DNA from: Corynebacterium gallinarum
Lineage (GTDB): Bacteria > Actinomycetota > Actinomycetes > Mycobacteriales > Mycobacteriaceae
NCBI RefSeq assembly: GCF_014837045.1
Contig: NZ_JACSPR010000004.1
Coordinates: 217,258 to 281,257, forward strand
Length of the DNA stretch: 64,000 nucleotides
Reading direction: 5' to 3'
Shown here: positions 41,785 to 51,700 of the stretch, in pieces
Layout of the letters: each line of letters opens with the position of its first letter
Position numbering within the stretch: position 1 is the stretch's first letter
The notes under the pieces: generated by a model
The model's database searches: none
Seen by the model: the letters and a program-made list of their open reading frames with translations, nothing else
What the model was told of the DNA's origin: nothing
Made by a program: the position numbers and the translations under genes

Positions 41785-42554
41785 GACTGCCCCGTACACG
41801 CCGCTTCGCCACCCTCCGGCGCGCCGTCGGCCTGCTGCGTGATTTCCGCTTCGAGCAGACGCGGCCCGACATCTTCTACGGCAACCTCGCCACGGACACC
41901 GCCGAGCTTGTCGACGCCCTCCTCACCGACATCCGTGGCACCTCCGGGACATCAGCCCTCAACGGTCAGCTGATCCTCGATGTCGGCGGCGGGCCCGGCT
42001 ATTTCGCCGAATCCTTCCATAAGCGGGGTGCGACCTACCTGTCCGTGGAACCGGATGTGGGTGAGATGTCGGCGGCCGGCATCGATGTCGCAGGGTCGGT
42101 GCGGGGATCCGGGATGGATCTGCCCTTCCTGGATGAGATTTTCGATGTGGTGTATTCCAGCAACGTTGCCGAACACGTCGACAAGCCCTGGCGCATGGGG
42201 GAGGAGATGCTGCGCGTCGCCCGCCCCGGGGGCGTGGTGATCCTGAGCTACACCATCTGGCTGGGCCCCTTCGGTGGACATGAGACCGGGTTGTGGGAGC
42301 ACTACGTCGGCGGGCACTTCGCCCGACGACGCTATGAGCATAAACATGGGCATCCGCCGAAGAATGTCTTCGGGGAGTCCCTGTTCAATGTCTCCTGCGC
42401 TGAGGGCCTGACCTGGGGGCGTGAGGTGGACGGTGCCCGCCTGATCGCCGCCCTGCCCCGATACCACCCGGCGTGGGCATGGTGGATGGTGAAGGTGCCG
42501 GTACTGCGGGAATTCCTGGTGAGCAATCTGGTGCTGGTGCTGGAGAAGACATAG
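41781..42554 (+). CDS. Class I SAM-dependent methyltransferase (Rv0224c-like)
   Basis: 257 residues. Motif I ILDVGGGPGYFAESF binds SAM; GSGMDLPFLDEIFDVVYSSN carries motifs II/III; then LRVARPGGVVIL. It is a Methyltransf_11-type domain, small-molecule or lipid acceptor unknown. The TTG start at 41781 overlaps the preceding stop (TTGA). A methyltransferase occupies the matching place (Rv0224c) in M. tuberculosis next to the Rv0225-Rv0228 group. Confidence 0.85.
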   Translation: MRLPRTRRFATLRRAVGLLRDFRFEQTRPDIFYGNLATDTAELVDALLTDIRGTSGTSALNGQLILDVGGGPGYFAESFHKRGATYLSVEPDVGEMSAAGIDVAGSVRGSGMDLPFLDEIFDVVYSSNVAEHVDKPWRMGEEMLRVARPGGVVILSYTIWLGPFGGHETGLWEHYVGGHFARRRYEHKHGHPPKNVFGESLFNVSCAEGLTWGREVDGARLIAALPRYHPAWAWWMVKVPVLREFLVSNLVLVLEKT

Positions 42555-42556
42555 AA

Positions 42557-42592
42557 AAAGCGCAGCGACCTGCGGGAGGTGCTGCGCTTTTA
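42557..42592. terminator. Bidirectional terminator, methyltransferase / proP
   Basis: AAAGCGCAGC (42557-42566) pairs with GCTGCGCTTT (42581-42590) with additional pairs inside; A and T runs on both sides serve both convergent genes. Confidence 0.8.
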
Positions 42593-42598
42593 TCCGGG

Positions 42599-44104
42599 TC
42601 AGACGCGGGCAGGTTCCGGAACGCGGTTTTCCGGGAACGGCATCTGCTCAATGACGATGAGGGGATCGCGATCCTGGTTGGCCACGATCTCCTTGGCCTC
42701 CTGCTTGGTCTCCACGGTGGGGAAGGAACCGAGCAGCGGGCGTTTGGCGGTCTCCGGCATGAACAGCAGGGCGATCGCCGCGACAGCGGAGAATGCCATG
42801 ATGTAGAGCGCCGGGACGATATCCAGGCCGGTCCGTTGCAGCAGGAACTGGGTGATCAACGGGGTGGTGCCACCGAAGAGTGACACCGCCAGGTTGTAGG
42901 AGATACCCATCCCGGAGAAACGCGAGGCGGTGGGGAACATCGCGGGGATCGCAGAGGCTGACAGAGAGACATAGGTACCGGTGGACACCGCCACGATGCA
43001 CAGGGCGATCACGACTCCCCACAGGGTGCCGGTGTTCATGATCATGAAGGCCGGGACCATCATCACCAGAGTGAACACCACGGCGAACCAGTAGACCGGT
43101 TTGCGGCCCACACGATCCGAGATCCTCCCCACCACAGGCAGACACAGCGCCATGACGATGAGTACCGGAACAGTGACCATCGCAGCGGATGCCGAGTGCA
43201 TCCCGATGTGGGTTTCCAGGTAGACCGGCATGTAACTGGTCAGCGCATAACCGGCGGTGTTGGCGGCCGCGGCGATCGCAATGGCGATGAGCAGGGGGCG
43301 CCAGTGGTGGCGCACCACACCGAGCAGGCCCAGACGGGAGTACGGATCCTCCGGATTCTCGGCTTGAACATCCGCGTCCTCACCCTGGTTCTCGAAGGCG
43401 GGCGTCTCCGGGATACGGGTGCGGAGGTAGACGGCGATGATGCCGAGTGGGATGGCGGTGAGGAAGGGAATGCGCCATCCGAAGTCCTCCATGGCGGTGG
43501 GACCCCAGAAGTGGGTAGTCACCCAGGTGGTGACGGCCACGACGGTGGCTCCGGCGGCGAAGCCGGTGTAGGACCCCAGGTCCAGGAAGGAGCTGTAGTA
43601 GCCACGGCGACGGTCCGGGGAGAACTCGGAGACGTAGGTGGTGGCTCCGGCGTATTCACCGCCGGTGGAAAAACCCTGGAAGAGTTTGAGCGCATAGAGC
43701 AGGATCAGTGCCCAGCCACCGATGCTGGCAGCAGTGGGGAGCAGACCGATCAGGGCGGTGGCAATGGCCATCATCGCCATGGTGACATAGAGGACCTTCT
43801 GTCGGCCGATCTTGTCACCGAGTGGCCCGAGGACAATTCCCCCCAGTGGGCGGACCAGGTAGCTGACGGCGAAACCGAACATCACAGCCAGAAGCTGCCA
43901 TTCAGTCGGAAGTCCCTGGGTGAAGACAGCGGTCATGGTGACGGTGAGATAACCGTAGATACCGAAGTCGTACCACTCCATGAAGTTTCCGACGACGGTG
44001 CCGCCAATGGCGGGCTTCAACTTCTTCGGGGGTACCACGTTGACGTCATCGACAGTCAGACGGGGTTTGTTTTCAGTTTTGTTGTGAAATTTTATGGGGC
44101 TCAC
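42599..44104 (-). CDS. proP: ProP-type osmoprotectant/H+ symporter
   Basis: 501 residues, MFS metabolite:H+ symporter subfamily. GGTVVGNFMEWYDFGIYGYL at helix 1, RPLGGIVLGPLGDKIGRQKVL at the helix 2-3 loop and LKLFQGFSTGGEYAGATTYV at helix 4-5 are classic ProP features; the overall sequence closely matches my memory of C. glutamicum ProP, which imports proline and ectoine under osmotic stress. The short C-terminal tail lacks the coiled coil of E. coli ProP. Start is GTG 44104; the -10-like TTATAT near 44322-44330 on this strand suggests a 200-base leader. Confidence 0.9.
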   Translation of the reverse strand: MSPIKFHNKTENKPRLTVDDVNVVPPKKLKPAIGGTVVGNFMEWYDFGIYGYLTVTMTAVFTQGLPTEWQLLAVMFGFAVSYLVRPLGGIVLGPLGDKIGRQKVLYVTMAMMAIATALIGLLPTAASIGGWALILLYALKLFQGFSTGGEYAGATTYVSEFSPDRRRGYYSSFLDLGSYTGFAAGATVVAVTTWVTTHFWGPTAMEDFGWRIPFLTAIPLGIIAVYLRTRIPETPAFENQGEDADVQAENPEDPYSRLGLLGVVRHHWRPLLIAIAIAAAANTAGYALTSYMPVYLETHIGMHSASAAMVTVPVLIVMALCLPVVGRISDRVGRKPVYWFAVVFTLVMMVPAFMIMNTGTLWGVVIALCIVAVSTGTYVSLSASAIPAMFPTASRFSGMGISYNLAVSLFGGTTPLITQFLLQRTGLDIVPALYIMAFSAVAAIALLFMPETAKRPLLGSFPTVETKQEAKEIVANQDRDPLIVIEQMPFPENRVPEPARV

Positions 44105-44538
44105 GAGCTAATGCCTCTCGTGTCGTTCGCGGCAGATGATTCATAGGAATCACCTCTTCTTTCAAACGGAGTCCTGTTGGTACTTACCTTCCTTGCGCGA
44201 TCCGGTTCCGGGGGATATCCCCGGCTCCCAGCCGAACCGCAGCGACCTTGAAGACCATACGTGCACCTCATGGGCCTGTCCCAATTGCTGCCCCTGGTTT
44301 TCCACTCCCCGGACAGAGATATAACACTGTCTCGCTGGCATTCTGGGAATTAGGTCACATTTTGATAAACCAACTTAATGGGCCCGCAATAAAGGGTTGT
44401 CGCGCCGCCCTTCGCCGGCCCCTGCACAAAAGGAAGGGGTGGGAAGTGCTGCCCATTTACCACCCCCACCAATGAACCCCTGAGAGCGTAAATCTCATTT
44501 CAGGGGGTGGTCCTGCCCCTCCCACCGCACATGCAAAA
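44105..44538. other. Upstream region of proP
   Basis: No supported gene. Plus-strand ORFs here have no ribosome site and no recognisable protein. AT-rich sequence with TTATAT on the minus strand around 44320-44350 is the likely proP promoter. A hairpin CCCCTGA...TCAGGGG lies at about 44474-44505. Confidence 0.5.
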
Positions 44539-44579
44539 CGGGCCCTGCCTGACCCATTTAGTGGGTCAGGCAGGGCCCG
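44539..44579 (-). terminator. Strong terminator of the PRC-barrel gene
   Basis: Perfect 18-base arms (44539-44556 and 44562-44579) around TTTAG. Read on the minus strand the stem is followed by TTTTGCAT. It lies 18 bases past the stop of the PRC-barrel gene. Confidence 0.93.
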
Positions 44580-44596
44580 AGATGGAAAGCGGGGAT

Positions 44597-45457
44597 TTAA
44601 CGACGGGGCAGGTCGGTCTCCCCATCGCGACCACGGGTGATGTCACCATCGACGTCGATCTCCTCGCGGGCGACATCCTCGCTGACGACCTCGGTATCGC
44701 GGACGGTTTCCTTCTCGAGGCGAACCTCCTCAACCGGGACGGTCTCCTTGTTGACCACGACGCGCTCCTCGGAGAGGGTGACAGACGCCTCCTCATCGTG
44801 GAGTTCGCCACCACGGTGGGCAGCTGCGGCATCAGGGTCGATCGGAGTGCGCTCCACGCGGACCTCTTCACGCTGAACCGGGACCTCGACGGTCTCGGTG
44901 TCGTGAACGACGTACTTGCGCAGACGTACCTGGCCAGCGCTGACACGCTCCTTGTCCACATTGAGACGCTCCTCGGAGCGGGTGATGGAGTCACCGTTAG
45001 TGTGGGTTGCGGTATCGACGGCATCAGCGGCATCGACACGGTCGCGGTCATGAACTGCACCACCGGCACCGGCGGCGCCACCCGCAAAGCCTGCGGTGCC
45101 ACGCTGGTGGTCACGGATATCAGACTCGTAGGTCTCGATATTGTCAGTACCTTCAAGGCCGTAGTGGCGGTAGATGGTCTGCTGGTCACTCTCGGAGAGG
45201 TGCTCATCGGAGTGGAAGTCCGGCGCGTCGGAGATGCGGTCCTTGGTGAAGGCCAGGCGCAGCTCCTCACCGGCGAGCTGGTGACCACGAAGTGGTACCA
45301 CGCTTGAGCTCATGCCGAAGAGACCATGGCCGACCTCGACGAAGTCGGGCTGACCGCTGGCATCGTTGATATAAACTTCCTTGACAGAACCCAGCTTGTC
45401 GCCGTTCCTGTCGTAGGCGGTTGCATTGGCGAGATCGTGAATGTTGCGCTGAACCAT
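44597..45457 (-). CDS. PRC-barrel and DUF2382 (YsnF-type) stress protein
   Basis: 286 residues. The N-terminal PRC-barrel (~1-75: LANATAYDRNGDKLGSVKEV) is followed by a Gly/Ala linker and a C-terminal DUF2382/YsnF domain with two repeats, ITRSEERLNVDKERVSAGQV and VTLSEERVVVNKETVPVEEV, each followed by VRLRKYVVHDTETV or VRLEKETVRDTEVV. Highly charged and soluble. YsnF-type proteins are general-stress proteins of unknown mechanism. AAAAGGAGC gives a strong ribosome site seven bases before the ATG, and a dedicated terminator marks a single-gene unit, so it is probably abundant. Confidence 0.87.
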   Translation of the reverse strand: MVQRNIHDLANATAYDRNGDKLGSVKEVYINDASGQPDFVEVGHGLFGMSSSVVPLRGHQLAGEELRLAFTKDRISDAPDFHSDEHLSESDQQTIYRHYGLEGTDNIETYESDIRDHQRGTAGFAGGAAGAGGAVHDRDRVDAADAVDTATHTNGDSITRSEERLNVDKERVSAGQVRLRKYVVHDTETVEVPVQREEVRVERTPIDPDAAAAHRGGELHDEEASVTLSEERVVVNKETVPVEEVRLEKETVRDTEVVSEDVAREEIDVDGDITRGRDGETDLPRR

Positions 45458-45885
45458 GAAAAGCTCCTTTTCGTGTTCGTTTCATTCACCCAGGCCATGA
45501 GGTAACTGGTGGACTACTGCCCGTGAACCTCTGGGCTCTCAGCCTGGATGCTTACGAGGCCCAGTGTAGGGATGAATATCAACCTGTGTGTGACGCCCAC
45601 CACATTCCCAGATCCTTGTCACTTTGCATTCAGAAAGCATTCAGAAAGCCTGCAGTACCTTTTCAACGCCCACCGCCCCGGGACTCCCGAGAACTATGCT
45701 CGGAAAACAATATGAATGCGCTGCTCATCACGCATCGCGCCCCCAAGGAAAACCCCGGGAAAGCGCGATTCACTCAACCACTCCCCGCTCTGAACATTCA
45801 GCATTTTCCAGGATGAATATTTTTCCCTCCGGCTGTAGGGGATGTCGCATTTGGCCGGATGGGCGCCGGAACGCCCCCTTAAAAA
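45458..45885. other. Gene-free stretch between the PRC-barrel and pckG genes
   Basis: No protein supported. TACACT on the minus strand (45562-45567 region) is a candidate -10 for the PRC-barrel gene. GCATTCAGAAA is repeated directly at about 45629-45650. Otherwise I see nothing. Confidence 0.45.
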
Positions 45886-45936
45886 CACCATAACCCCACC
45901 CGCTCCGCTTATGGGAGGGGATGGGGTTGTGGCAAG
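45886..45936 (-). terminator. pckG terminator
   Basis: On the minus strand a long imperfect stem built on CCACAACCCCA and TGGGGTTATGG, with an inner CCTCCCATAAGCGGAGCGGG loop region, is followed by TGTTTTTAAGG. The loop contains the 10-mer CCATAAGCGG that recurs in two hairpins near 56300 and 56630. Confidence 0.75.
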
Positions 45937-45956
45937 AAGGGCGAATCAGGCGGAGA

Positions 45957-47795
45957 TTAGGAAGCCTGTGCTGCCTGGATGCGCTTCTTCAGAGCCTCGA
46001 ACTGCTCGTGGACCTCGGTTGGGACCTTGGGCCCCAGGAAGGTGAGGTACTCGGCGTTGTCCTCGACGTCGCCTGCCCACTGCTCTGCGGGTGCGGTGAG
46101 GGCTTCGCGGATGTCCTCGATCGGGGTGTCCAGACCCTCCAGGTCGAGATCCTCGGCGCGGGCGGTGTAACCGACAACGGTCTCCTCGGCGCCGACGCGA
46201 CCCTCGATGCGGTCGATGACCCACTTGAGCACGCGGGAGTTCTCGCCGAAGCCAGGCCACAAGAAGCGACCGTCCTCGCCACGGCGGAACCAGTTGACCA
46301 GGAAGATGGACGGCATCTTGTCGCCACCCTTGTTCCCCATGTCAATCCAGTTCTGGAGGTATTCACCGGCGTTGTAACCCATGAATGGCAGCATGGCCAT
46401 CGGGTCGTGGCGCAGGGTGCCCACCTTGGCCTCGGCGGAGGCTGCGGTCTGACCGGATGCCAGGAGGGCACCGACCATGGTGCCGTGCTCCCAGTCGTGG
46501 GTCTGGGTGACCAGCGGGACGGTGTCAGGACGACGTCCACCGAAGAGAATCGCGTCGACCTTGACACCCTTCCAGTCGTTGAACTCCGGGGCCGCGGTCG
46601 GGCACTGCTCGATGGCCACGCAGTAGCGGGAGTTCGGGTGTGCGGCGGGCTGGTTGGACTCGGGAGTCCAGTCGTTGCCCTTCCAGTCGATGAGGTGCTC
46701 CGGAGCATCGCCGTCCATGCCCTCCCACCAGATGTCGCCGTCGTCGGTGAGCGCGACGTTGGTGAACAGGGTGTTGCCCGGCTCCATGGTCTGCATGGCG
46801 ATCGGGTTGGAGGCGTAGTTGGTGCCAGGTGCAACACCGAAGAAGCCGTTCTCCGGGTTGACGGCGTAGAGGTGGCCGTCCTCGCGGAACTTCAGCCATG
46901 CAATGTCATCGCCGACGACCTCGGCCTTCCAACCCGGGATGGTCGGGGTGATCATGGCGAGGTTGGTCTTGCCACAGGCGGATGGGAATGCGGCGGCGAT
47001 GTGGTAGGCCTGCCCCTCCGGGTTGGTGAGCTTGAGGATGAGCATGTGCTCAGCCATCCAGCCCTCTTCCCGTGCCATGACGGAGGCGATACGCAGGGCG
47101 TAGCACTTCTTGGCCAGGATGGCGTTTCCGCCGTAACCGGAACCGTAGGACCAGATCTCCTTGGTCTCAGGGAACTGGGTGATGTACTTGGTGTCGTTGC
47201 ATGGCCATGCAACGTCTTCCTGACCCTCCTCGAGGGGGGCGCCGACGGAGTGCAGGCAGCGGACGAAGGAACCGTTCTCACCGATCTTGTCCAAGGCATC
47301 CTTGCCCATGCGGGTCATGATGCGCATGGACATGACCACGTAGGCGGAGTCGGTCAGCTGAACGCCGAGCTTGGGCTCCGGGTCGGTGATCGGACCCATG
47401 CAGAAGGGAACCACGTACATGGTGCGGCCCTTCATGGAACCGCGGTAGACCTCGGTCATCTCCTCCTTCATGGCCTGAGGTGGTGCCCAGTTGTTGGTCG
47501 GGCCCGCATCCTCCTGGTTCTCGGAGCAGATGAAGGTACGCGATTCCACGCGTGCCACATCCGATGGGTTGGAACGTGCAAGGAAGCTGTTGGGACGCTT
47601 TTCCTCATTCAGCCTGATGAGGGTGCCGGCCTCGACGAGTTCCTCCGCCATGCGGTCCCACTCTTCTTGGGATCCGTCAGCGAATACAACTGCCTCAGGC
47701 TGAAATAGCTCGACCGCCTCGGCGATCCAGTTCAGCAGTTCCTGATTATTCGTAGGTGCCTCGCCCTGCAGGCCCGGGATTGCAGCTGTAGTCAT
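45957..47795 (-). CDS. pckG: Phosphoenolpyruvate carboxykinase (GTP)
   Basis: 612 residues, usual length. Converts oxaloacetate plus GTP to PEP, the gluconeogenic exit from the TCA cycle. The GTP-type active site [15 protein letters not shown] contains the reactive Cys and P-loop; the metal site lies in [24 protein letters not shown] and the C-terminal [20 protein letters not shown] complete the family picture. Near-identical to C. glutamicum PckG as I recall it. The ATG at 47795 (TTAAIPGLQ) has GGAGAAG just upstream; a reading from 47837 is rejected. Its upstream region holds one TCATATGA (47945-47952). Confidence 0.96.
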   Translation of the reverse strand: MTTAAIPGLQGEAPTNNQELLNWIAEAVELFQPEAVVFADGSQEEWDRMAEELVEAGTLIRLNEEKRPNSFLARSNPSDVARVESRTFICSENQEDAGPTNNWAPPQAMKEEMTEVYRGSMKGRTMYVVPFCMGPITDPEPKLGVQLTDSAYVVMSMRIMTRMGKDALDKIGENGSFVRCLHSVGAPLEEGQEDVAWPCNDTKYITQFPETKEIWSYGSGYGGNAILAKKCYALRIASVMAREEGWMAEHMLILKLTNPEGQAYHIAAAFPSACGKTNLAMITPTIPGWKAEVVGDDIAWLKFREDGHLYAVNPENGFFGVAPGTNYASNPIAMQTMEPGNTLFTNVALTDDGDIWWEGMDGDAPEHLIDWKGNDWTPESNQPAAHPNSRYCVAIEQCPTAAPEFNDWKGVKVDAILFGGRRPDTVPLVTQTHDWEHGTMVGALLASGQTAASAEAKVGTLRHDPMAMLPFMGYNAGEYLQNWIDMGNKGGDKMPSIFLVNWFRRGEDGRFLWPGFGENSRVLKWVIDRIEGRVGAEETVVGYTARAEDLDLEGLDTPIEDIREALTAPAEQWAGDVEDNAEYLTFLGPKVPTEVHEQFEALKKRIQAAQAS

Positions 47796-47912
47796 CACTT
47801 CTCCAGACAATTTGTCACTCACTGAGTACTCGCCCATCAGATTAACCCCCCGCCTGGGAACAGGATAATAACTTTAATGAGACTCGGGCCACATTTGTCA
47901 TGACCAGTGCCG

Positions 47913-48302
47913 TTATCCCCTATCAATGCATATCCACCCACTATTCATATGATCATTTGATGTCATTCCTCGCCCCCGGACAGGGGTATCTTCGGACTCT
48001 AGCCCCCACGAAGTTGATGGGTTGACGGGACTATCGGTAGGTAATCCCCAGTCAGCGGGCGTGGATTGACGCGACCACACCTCATACCCGCCCGCGTAAT
48101 CGTGCGCAGTCACATGATCAACCACCCCATCACCGTCCAGGTCGGCGTAGATGGTCAATCCCGCACCATGCGGGTGGGTTACGCTCTCCTGTCCCGGCAC
48201 CCCGATCTCCACCAGTTCCCCGTCGACCTCCAGCGCCAATCCACCCGGGACCCCGGTCACCGCCGAGAGGAACTCTCTGACACCAAACCACCACATCTCC
48301 AC
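47913..48302 (-). CDS. Small protein with VDLDGDG-type motif (DUF6802-like)
   Basis: About 129 residues. The core LALEVDGELVEIGVPGQESV followed by LTIYADLDGDGVVDHVTAHD and GGYEVWSRQ resembles actinobacterial DUF6802-type domains, with a calcium-loop-like DLDGDG. Role unknown. I place the start at GTG 48302 because GGGAGGT lies about ten bases upstream and it begins seven bases after the stop of the preceding gene; a longer ORF into that gene is not needed. It ends in a Ser/Gly-rich tail. Confidence 0.68.
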   Translation of the reverse strand: MEMWWFGVREFLSAVTGVPGGLALEVDGELVEIGVPGQESVTHPHGAGLTIYADLDGDGVVDHVTAHDYAGGYEVWSRQSTPADWGLPTDSPVNPSTSWGLESEDTPVRGRGMTSNDHMNSGWICIDRG

Positions 48303-48309
48303 CTGCCGC

Positions 48310-49485
48310 TCACCTCCCCCGTCCTGCCCGGTGGACCTGTCCCCGCAGCCAGTGCACCGGCCCTCTGCCGGTGCCGGCACGCGCACTGGTTGTATCCAGC
48401 TCCAGGGCACGGGGCACTGAGTCCCACCACCTGGCCACCACCCGTCGACGCCGCTGCACGAGGTAGAGGATCAACACCACAGCCCCCAGGGGGAGGGCAT
48501 CGGGCCGGAGGATGCACATCCCGAGCACCCACCCGGAACCGGTGGCCAGATCCACGGCTGTCAGGACCGGTTCAGCCGGCAGCACGTACCCGTGGCGTGT
48601 GGCCCACTCCCGCATGCCCCGGCGATCACCGGCCAGACGCATGTCCAGCACCTGTCGGTGGCGTTCCCGGTGCCACTGGCGTTCCATCCTCTCCACGGCC
48701 TGCACCCACCGGACGTCGGGGACAGGCGGCACGTCCCACCCGGCGGGGTGGCGCGCCACCCGACGCACGGTGTCCACCAGGTCCCACCCGGCGGGGACCG
48801 CCTGCGGGCACACCCCGTCGGGCAGAGGTGACAGGGTCACCAGTCTCCCCACGCGACGCCAGGCATCCTGGATGGTCGGGGCGTCGACAAGCAGGAAACC
48901 CCGCCCACCCGGCACCGCGACCACCACGTCCGCGTCCGCCGAGGCCACCACCTCCACATGCGCGGCCAGCACGGCGCGGACCTCCGCCACCCGGTCCACG
49001 TCCGGACCGATCACCACCACCCGGGGCGCACCCGTACCCTGCGGGACCACCGGATCAGGCACCAGCCCGGACAACTCCGGGAACCGCACCGACAGGGCGT
49101 GGAGTTCGCAGGTCAGGAGCTTTTCCCGGATGCGCAGCAGCTCCGGAACCCCAATCGTGTAATTCTCCGCCTGTTCCTTATCTTCTATGTGTATGAATTC
49201 CTGGGGCCCGGCGCGCATACGGGAACGCATCCGGCCGGGCACCTCACCGGCATGGATGAGCAGGACCACATCGGTTCCGGATCCCACCGCGGGCCAGTGG
49301 GTGTGCACCATCCTCGCCCCGGGCACTATCACCCGGACAGGCGCATCCACCGTGCACACCCCGATGCGGGGAGGCCCGGTCAATTCATTCAGCACCTCCC
49401 GCACGGCCATTCCGGCCGCGTCACCGAAGGCGCGCCCCTCGGCCCATGCCGCGGCCGCCCGGAAGTTCTCAGGCACATCAACCAT
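48310..49485 (-). CDS. Unknown protein with late membrane segment
   Basis: About 391 residues; family not recognised. The N-terminal half is alpha/beta, with repeated short hydrophobic strands (GVCTVDAPVRVIVPG, DVVLLIHAGEVPG, PRVVVIGPDVD). One hydrophobic segment near 320-350 (TGSGWVLGMCILRPDALPLG and AVVLILYLVQRRRRV) and a basic C-terminus suggest a membrane-attached protein. The ATG at 49485 is preceded by GGGGGAAAG. It is coupled to the small DUF6802-like gene. The corresponding position beside pckA in M. tuberculosis also carries uncharacterised genes. Confidence 0.65.
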   Translation of the reverse strand: MVDVPENFRAAAAWAEGRAFGDAAGMAVREVLNELTGPPRIGVCTVDAPVRVIVPGARMVHTHWPAVGSGTDVVLLIHAGEVPGRMRSRMRAGPQEFIHIEDKEQAENYTIGVPELLRIREKLLTCELHALSVRFPELSGLVPDPVVPQGTGAPRVVVIGPDVDRVAEVRAVLAAHVEVVASADADVVVAVPGGRGFLLVDAPTIQDAWRRVGRLVTLSPLPDGVCPQAVPAGWDLVDTVRRVARHPAGWDVPPVPDVRWVQAVERMERQWHRERHRQVLDMRLAGDRRGMREWATRHGYVLPAEPVLTAVDLATGSGWVLGMCILRPDALPLGAVVLILYLVQRRRRVVARWWDSVPRALELDTTSARAGTGRGPVHWLRGQVHRAGRGR

Positions 49486-49650
49486 GGTCTTTCCCCCAAC
49501 GGCTCCGATCACACCCCGGATCCGACACCATCACACCGCACTTTCCCGGCCTGCGCAACGGCTGCCGTCACCTGGTTCGGCGACAGCGCCTCATCGTAAC
49601 CGGATGCACCGCTATTACCGCCCGCTATGCATGGCCCCTAATCTGTGGGG

Positions 49651-50799
49651 GTGTCCACTCCGTCGTCCCGCATCTCCGCCCTGCCCTCCTCCCTGGTGTC
49701 CACGCTGCATTCCCTCGGTGTGCCCGGTTATGTGAAAAACCGCCGCCGGTACACCGCGGTGCTGCCCCCGGCGGGTCCGGCGTGGGCGGGTTCCCTCATG
49801 GGCACGGCACTGACGGCGGCACTGCTGGAGCTCCACGGGTTCGTGGCGGGTGCGCGGGCGATGTTGCTGATCGCGGGGGTGGTCACTGCCATCATCACCA
49901 TCGGGTGGTTGGTGTACCGCTCCCCGAAGTTCACTCCCGTGGTCATGCCCGCCTGGGCGATGGTCTCCCTCGGGGTGGTGTCTCTGGGGTCGGCCTCCTC
50001 GACGATCCTGGTCGGTTCCCTCGGGGATGCGGTGTGGTGGTTCCACTTCTGGTGCTGCGTGATCGGCGGGGCGCTCGGCCTGGTCACCTGCGTGGTGTAC
50101 CTGCGCCAGCTGATCACCGGGCGGGCTGGTACACCCACCTTCTCCTGGGGATTACCGCTGGTCACACCGATGGTGACCGCAACCGCGGGGATGCGGTTCC
50201 ACGACTGGTTGGCAAGCACCGGGGCAGACGGTGCACACGGGGTATGGACCACCCTCATCCTGCTGCTGTCCATGGGCGCCTTCCTCCTGACCCTGCTGAC
50301 CGCCCCGGTGGTGTTCACCCGCGTCTACGCCTACTATCTCGGCCCCCGTTCCCGGCGCGCCAGCCAGCACCGTCTGGAGCCAATGGCGGCGCCGACGATC
50401 TGGATCCCACTCGGCATCGTGGGGCAGTCGATGGCGTGTGCCCAGTTGTTCGGGGCCGCCACCGGATGGGTGCGCACCGGGGTCGTCTACGGATTCATCA
50501 TGTGCGTGGTGGCCATCCCGGTTGTCCTGACCGCGGTGGTGGTCCATTACCAGGCCGCGTTGCGCGGGATCAGTTACAGCCCGACCTGGTGGGCGAGCAC
50601 CTTCCCCGTGGGCGCACTCTGCCTGGGCGTGCACTGGCTCTCCGACTCCAGTGGCCTGGCCTGGTTGGACCAGATCAGCGTGTTCCTGCTGGTCATTCTG
50701 CTATTTCACGCCGGGGTGGCCACCCTCGGCGGTACGATGGCCATCATTGCCAGGATGGTCCGCAGGGTGCACGCGGTTGCCAGTGGTCGCCGTCGGTGA
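49651..50799 (+). CDS. TDT family exporter/channel (TehA/SLAC1-like)
   Basis: About 382 residues, ten membrane segments. The family's first block is AVLPPAGPAWAGSLMGTALT; a later WGLPLVTPMVTATAG and the IPLGIVGQSMACAQLFGAA block match TDT (tellurite-resistance/dicarboxylate transporter) proteins, as does the final ILLFHAGVATLGGTM. Substrates in the family include C4-dicarboxylates, sulfite and anions; not determined here. The GTG at 49651 lies six bases after TAATCT (leaderless). Confidence 0.82.
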   Translation: MSTPSSRISALPSSLVSTLHSLGVPGYVKNRRRYTAVLPPAGPAWAGSLMGTALTAALLELHGFVAGARAMLLIAGVVTAIITIGWLVYRSPKFTPVVMPAWAMVSLGVVSLGSASSTILVGSLGDAVWWFHFWCCVIGGALGLVTCVVYLRQLITGRAGTPTFSWGLPLVTPMVTATAGMRFHDWLASTGADGAHGVWTTLILLLSMGAFLLTLLTAPVVFTRVYAYYLGPRSRRASQHRLEPMAAPTIWIPLGIVGQSMACAQLFGAATGWVRTGVVYGFIMCVVAIPVVLTAVVVHYQAALRGISYSPTWWASTFPVGALCLGVHWLSDSSGLAWLDQISVFLLVILLFHAGVATLGGTMAIIARMVRRVHAVASGRRR

Positions 50800-50935
50800 T
50801 GCTTGTCGACGTCTCCCCGCTTCCCTCCCCCACACCCACCGTGGTCCTGCCCTGGCCTGTCCTGGCCTGTCCCCCTGTTCAACAGCACAGGTGGCAGATT
50901 GAAGTTTCTCCGCTGAACAGGAAAAATGATCACCG

Positions 50936-51700
50936 ATGTCTATTTCTGATAATTCCCGAGAAGAACTGGGTGAACTGCCGGCCGGCCGTCCCCTCCAATC
51001 CGAATTCAACGACGACCTTGATTACCCGCGTCTGGGCAGTGTCACCTTCCGCCGTGGCACCCTGACCGAGAACCAGCAGACCATGTGGAATGAGAAGTGG
51101 CCTGAACTGGGCCGTCTCCTCGAAGACGAGCTCATCGACATCGATGCCTGGTTCGGCCGCGCCGGCGCGAAAACCATCGTGGAGATCGGTTCCGGCACCG
51201 GAACCTCCACCGCCGCGATGGCCCCGCTGGAGGCTGACACCAACATCATCGCCGTCGAGCTGTACAAGCCCGGCCTAGCCAAGCTCATGGGGTCTGTGGT
51301 GCGCGGTGGCATCGACAACATCCGCATGGTGCGCGGTGACGGCATCGAGGTGCTCAACCGCATGTTCGCCGACGAGTCCCTCGACGGTGTGCGCATCTTC
51401 TTCCCCGACCCCTGGCCCAAGGCGCGCCACAACAAGCGCCGCATCATCCAGTCCGGTCCGCTCAACCTCATTGCCCGCAAGCTCAAACCGGGCGGTGTGC
51501 TGCATGTGGCCACCGATCACGCCGACTACGCCGAGTGGATCGATGAACTCGTCGAGGTGGAGCCTCTGCTGGAGTACAAGGGTTGGCCGTGGCCGGAGTG
51601 CCCGCAGCTTACCGACCGTCAGGTGATCACCAAATTCGAGGGCAAGGGCCTGGACAAGGATCACACCATCAACGAGTACCTGTGGCAGAAGAGGCAATAA
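50936..51700 (+). CDS. trmB: tRNA (guanine-N7-)-methyltransferase TrmB
   Basis: 254 residues. Methylates G46 of tRNA using SAM. The SAM loop is [20 protein letters not shown], followed by the family's substrate motif [17 protein letters not shown] (about residue 155) and [19 protein letters not shown] lies ahead of the ATG. Its stop overlaps the next ATG by one base (TAATG). The order trmB - NYN gene - mmpL3 is the same as Rv0208c-Rv0206c. Confidence 0.94.
   Translation: MSISDNSREELGELPAGRPLQSEFNDDLDYPRLGSVTFRRGTLTENQQTMWNEKWPELGRLLEDELIDIDAWFGRAGAKTIVEIGSGTGTSTAAMAPLEADTNIIAVELYKPGLAKLMGSVVRGGIDNIRMVRGDGIEVLNRMFADESLDGVRIFFPDPWPKARHNKRRIIQSGPLNLIARKLKPGGVLHVATDHADYAEWIDELVEVEPLLEYKGWPWPECPQLTDRQVITKFEGKGLDKDHTINEYLWQKRQ

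Noticed and set aside
45523..45893. Small plus-strand ORFs between the PRC-barrel and pckG genes
   Set aside because: No Shine-Dalgarno, composition unlike neighbouring proteins, and they run into the pckG terminator.
45921..47708. 595-codon plus-strand ORF opposite pckG
   Set aside because: Antisense shadow of a highly conserved enzyme; no independent coding evidence.
48066..49196. 376-codon plus-strand ORF rich in Pro/Arg
   Set aside because: Opposite two coupled minus-strand genes that have ribosome sites; composition is typical of an antisense frame.
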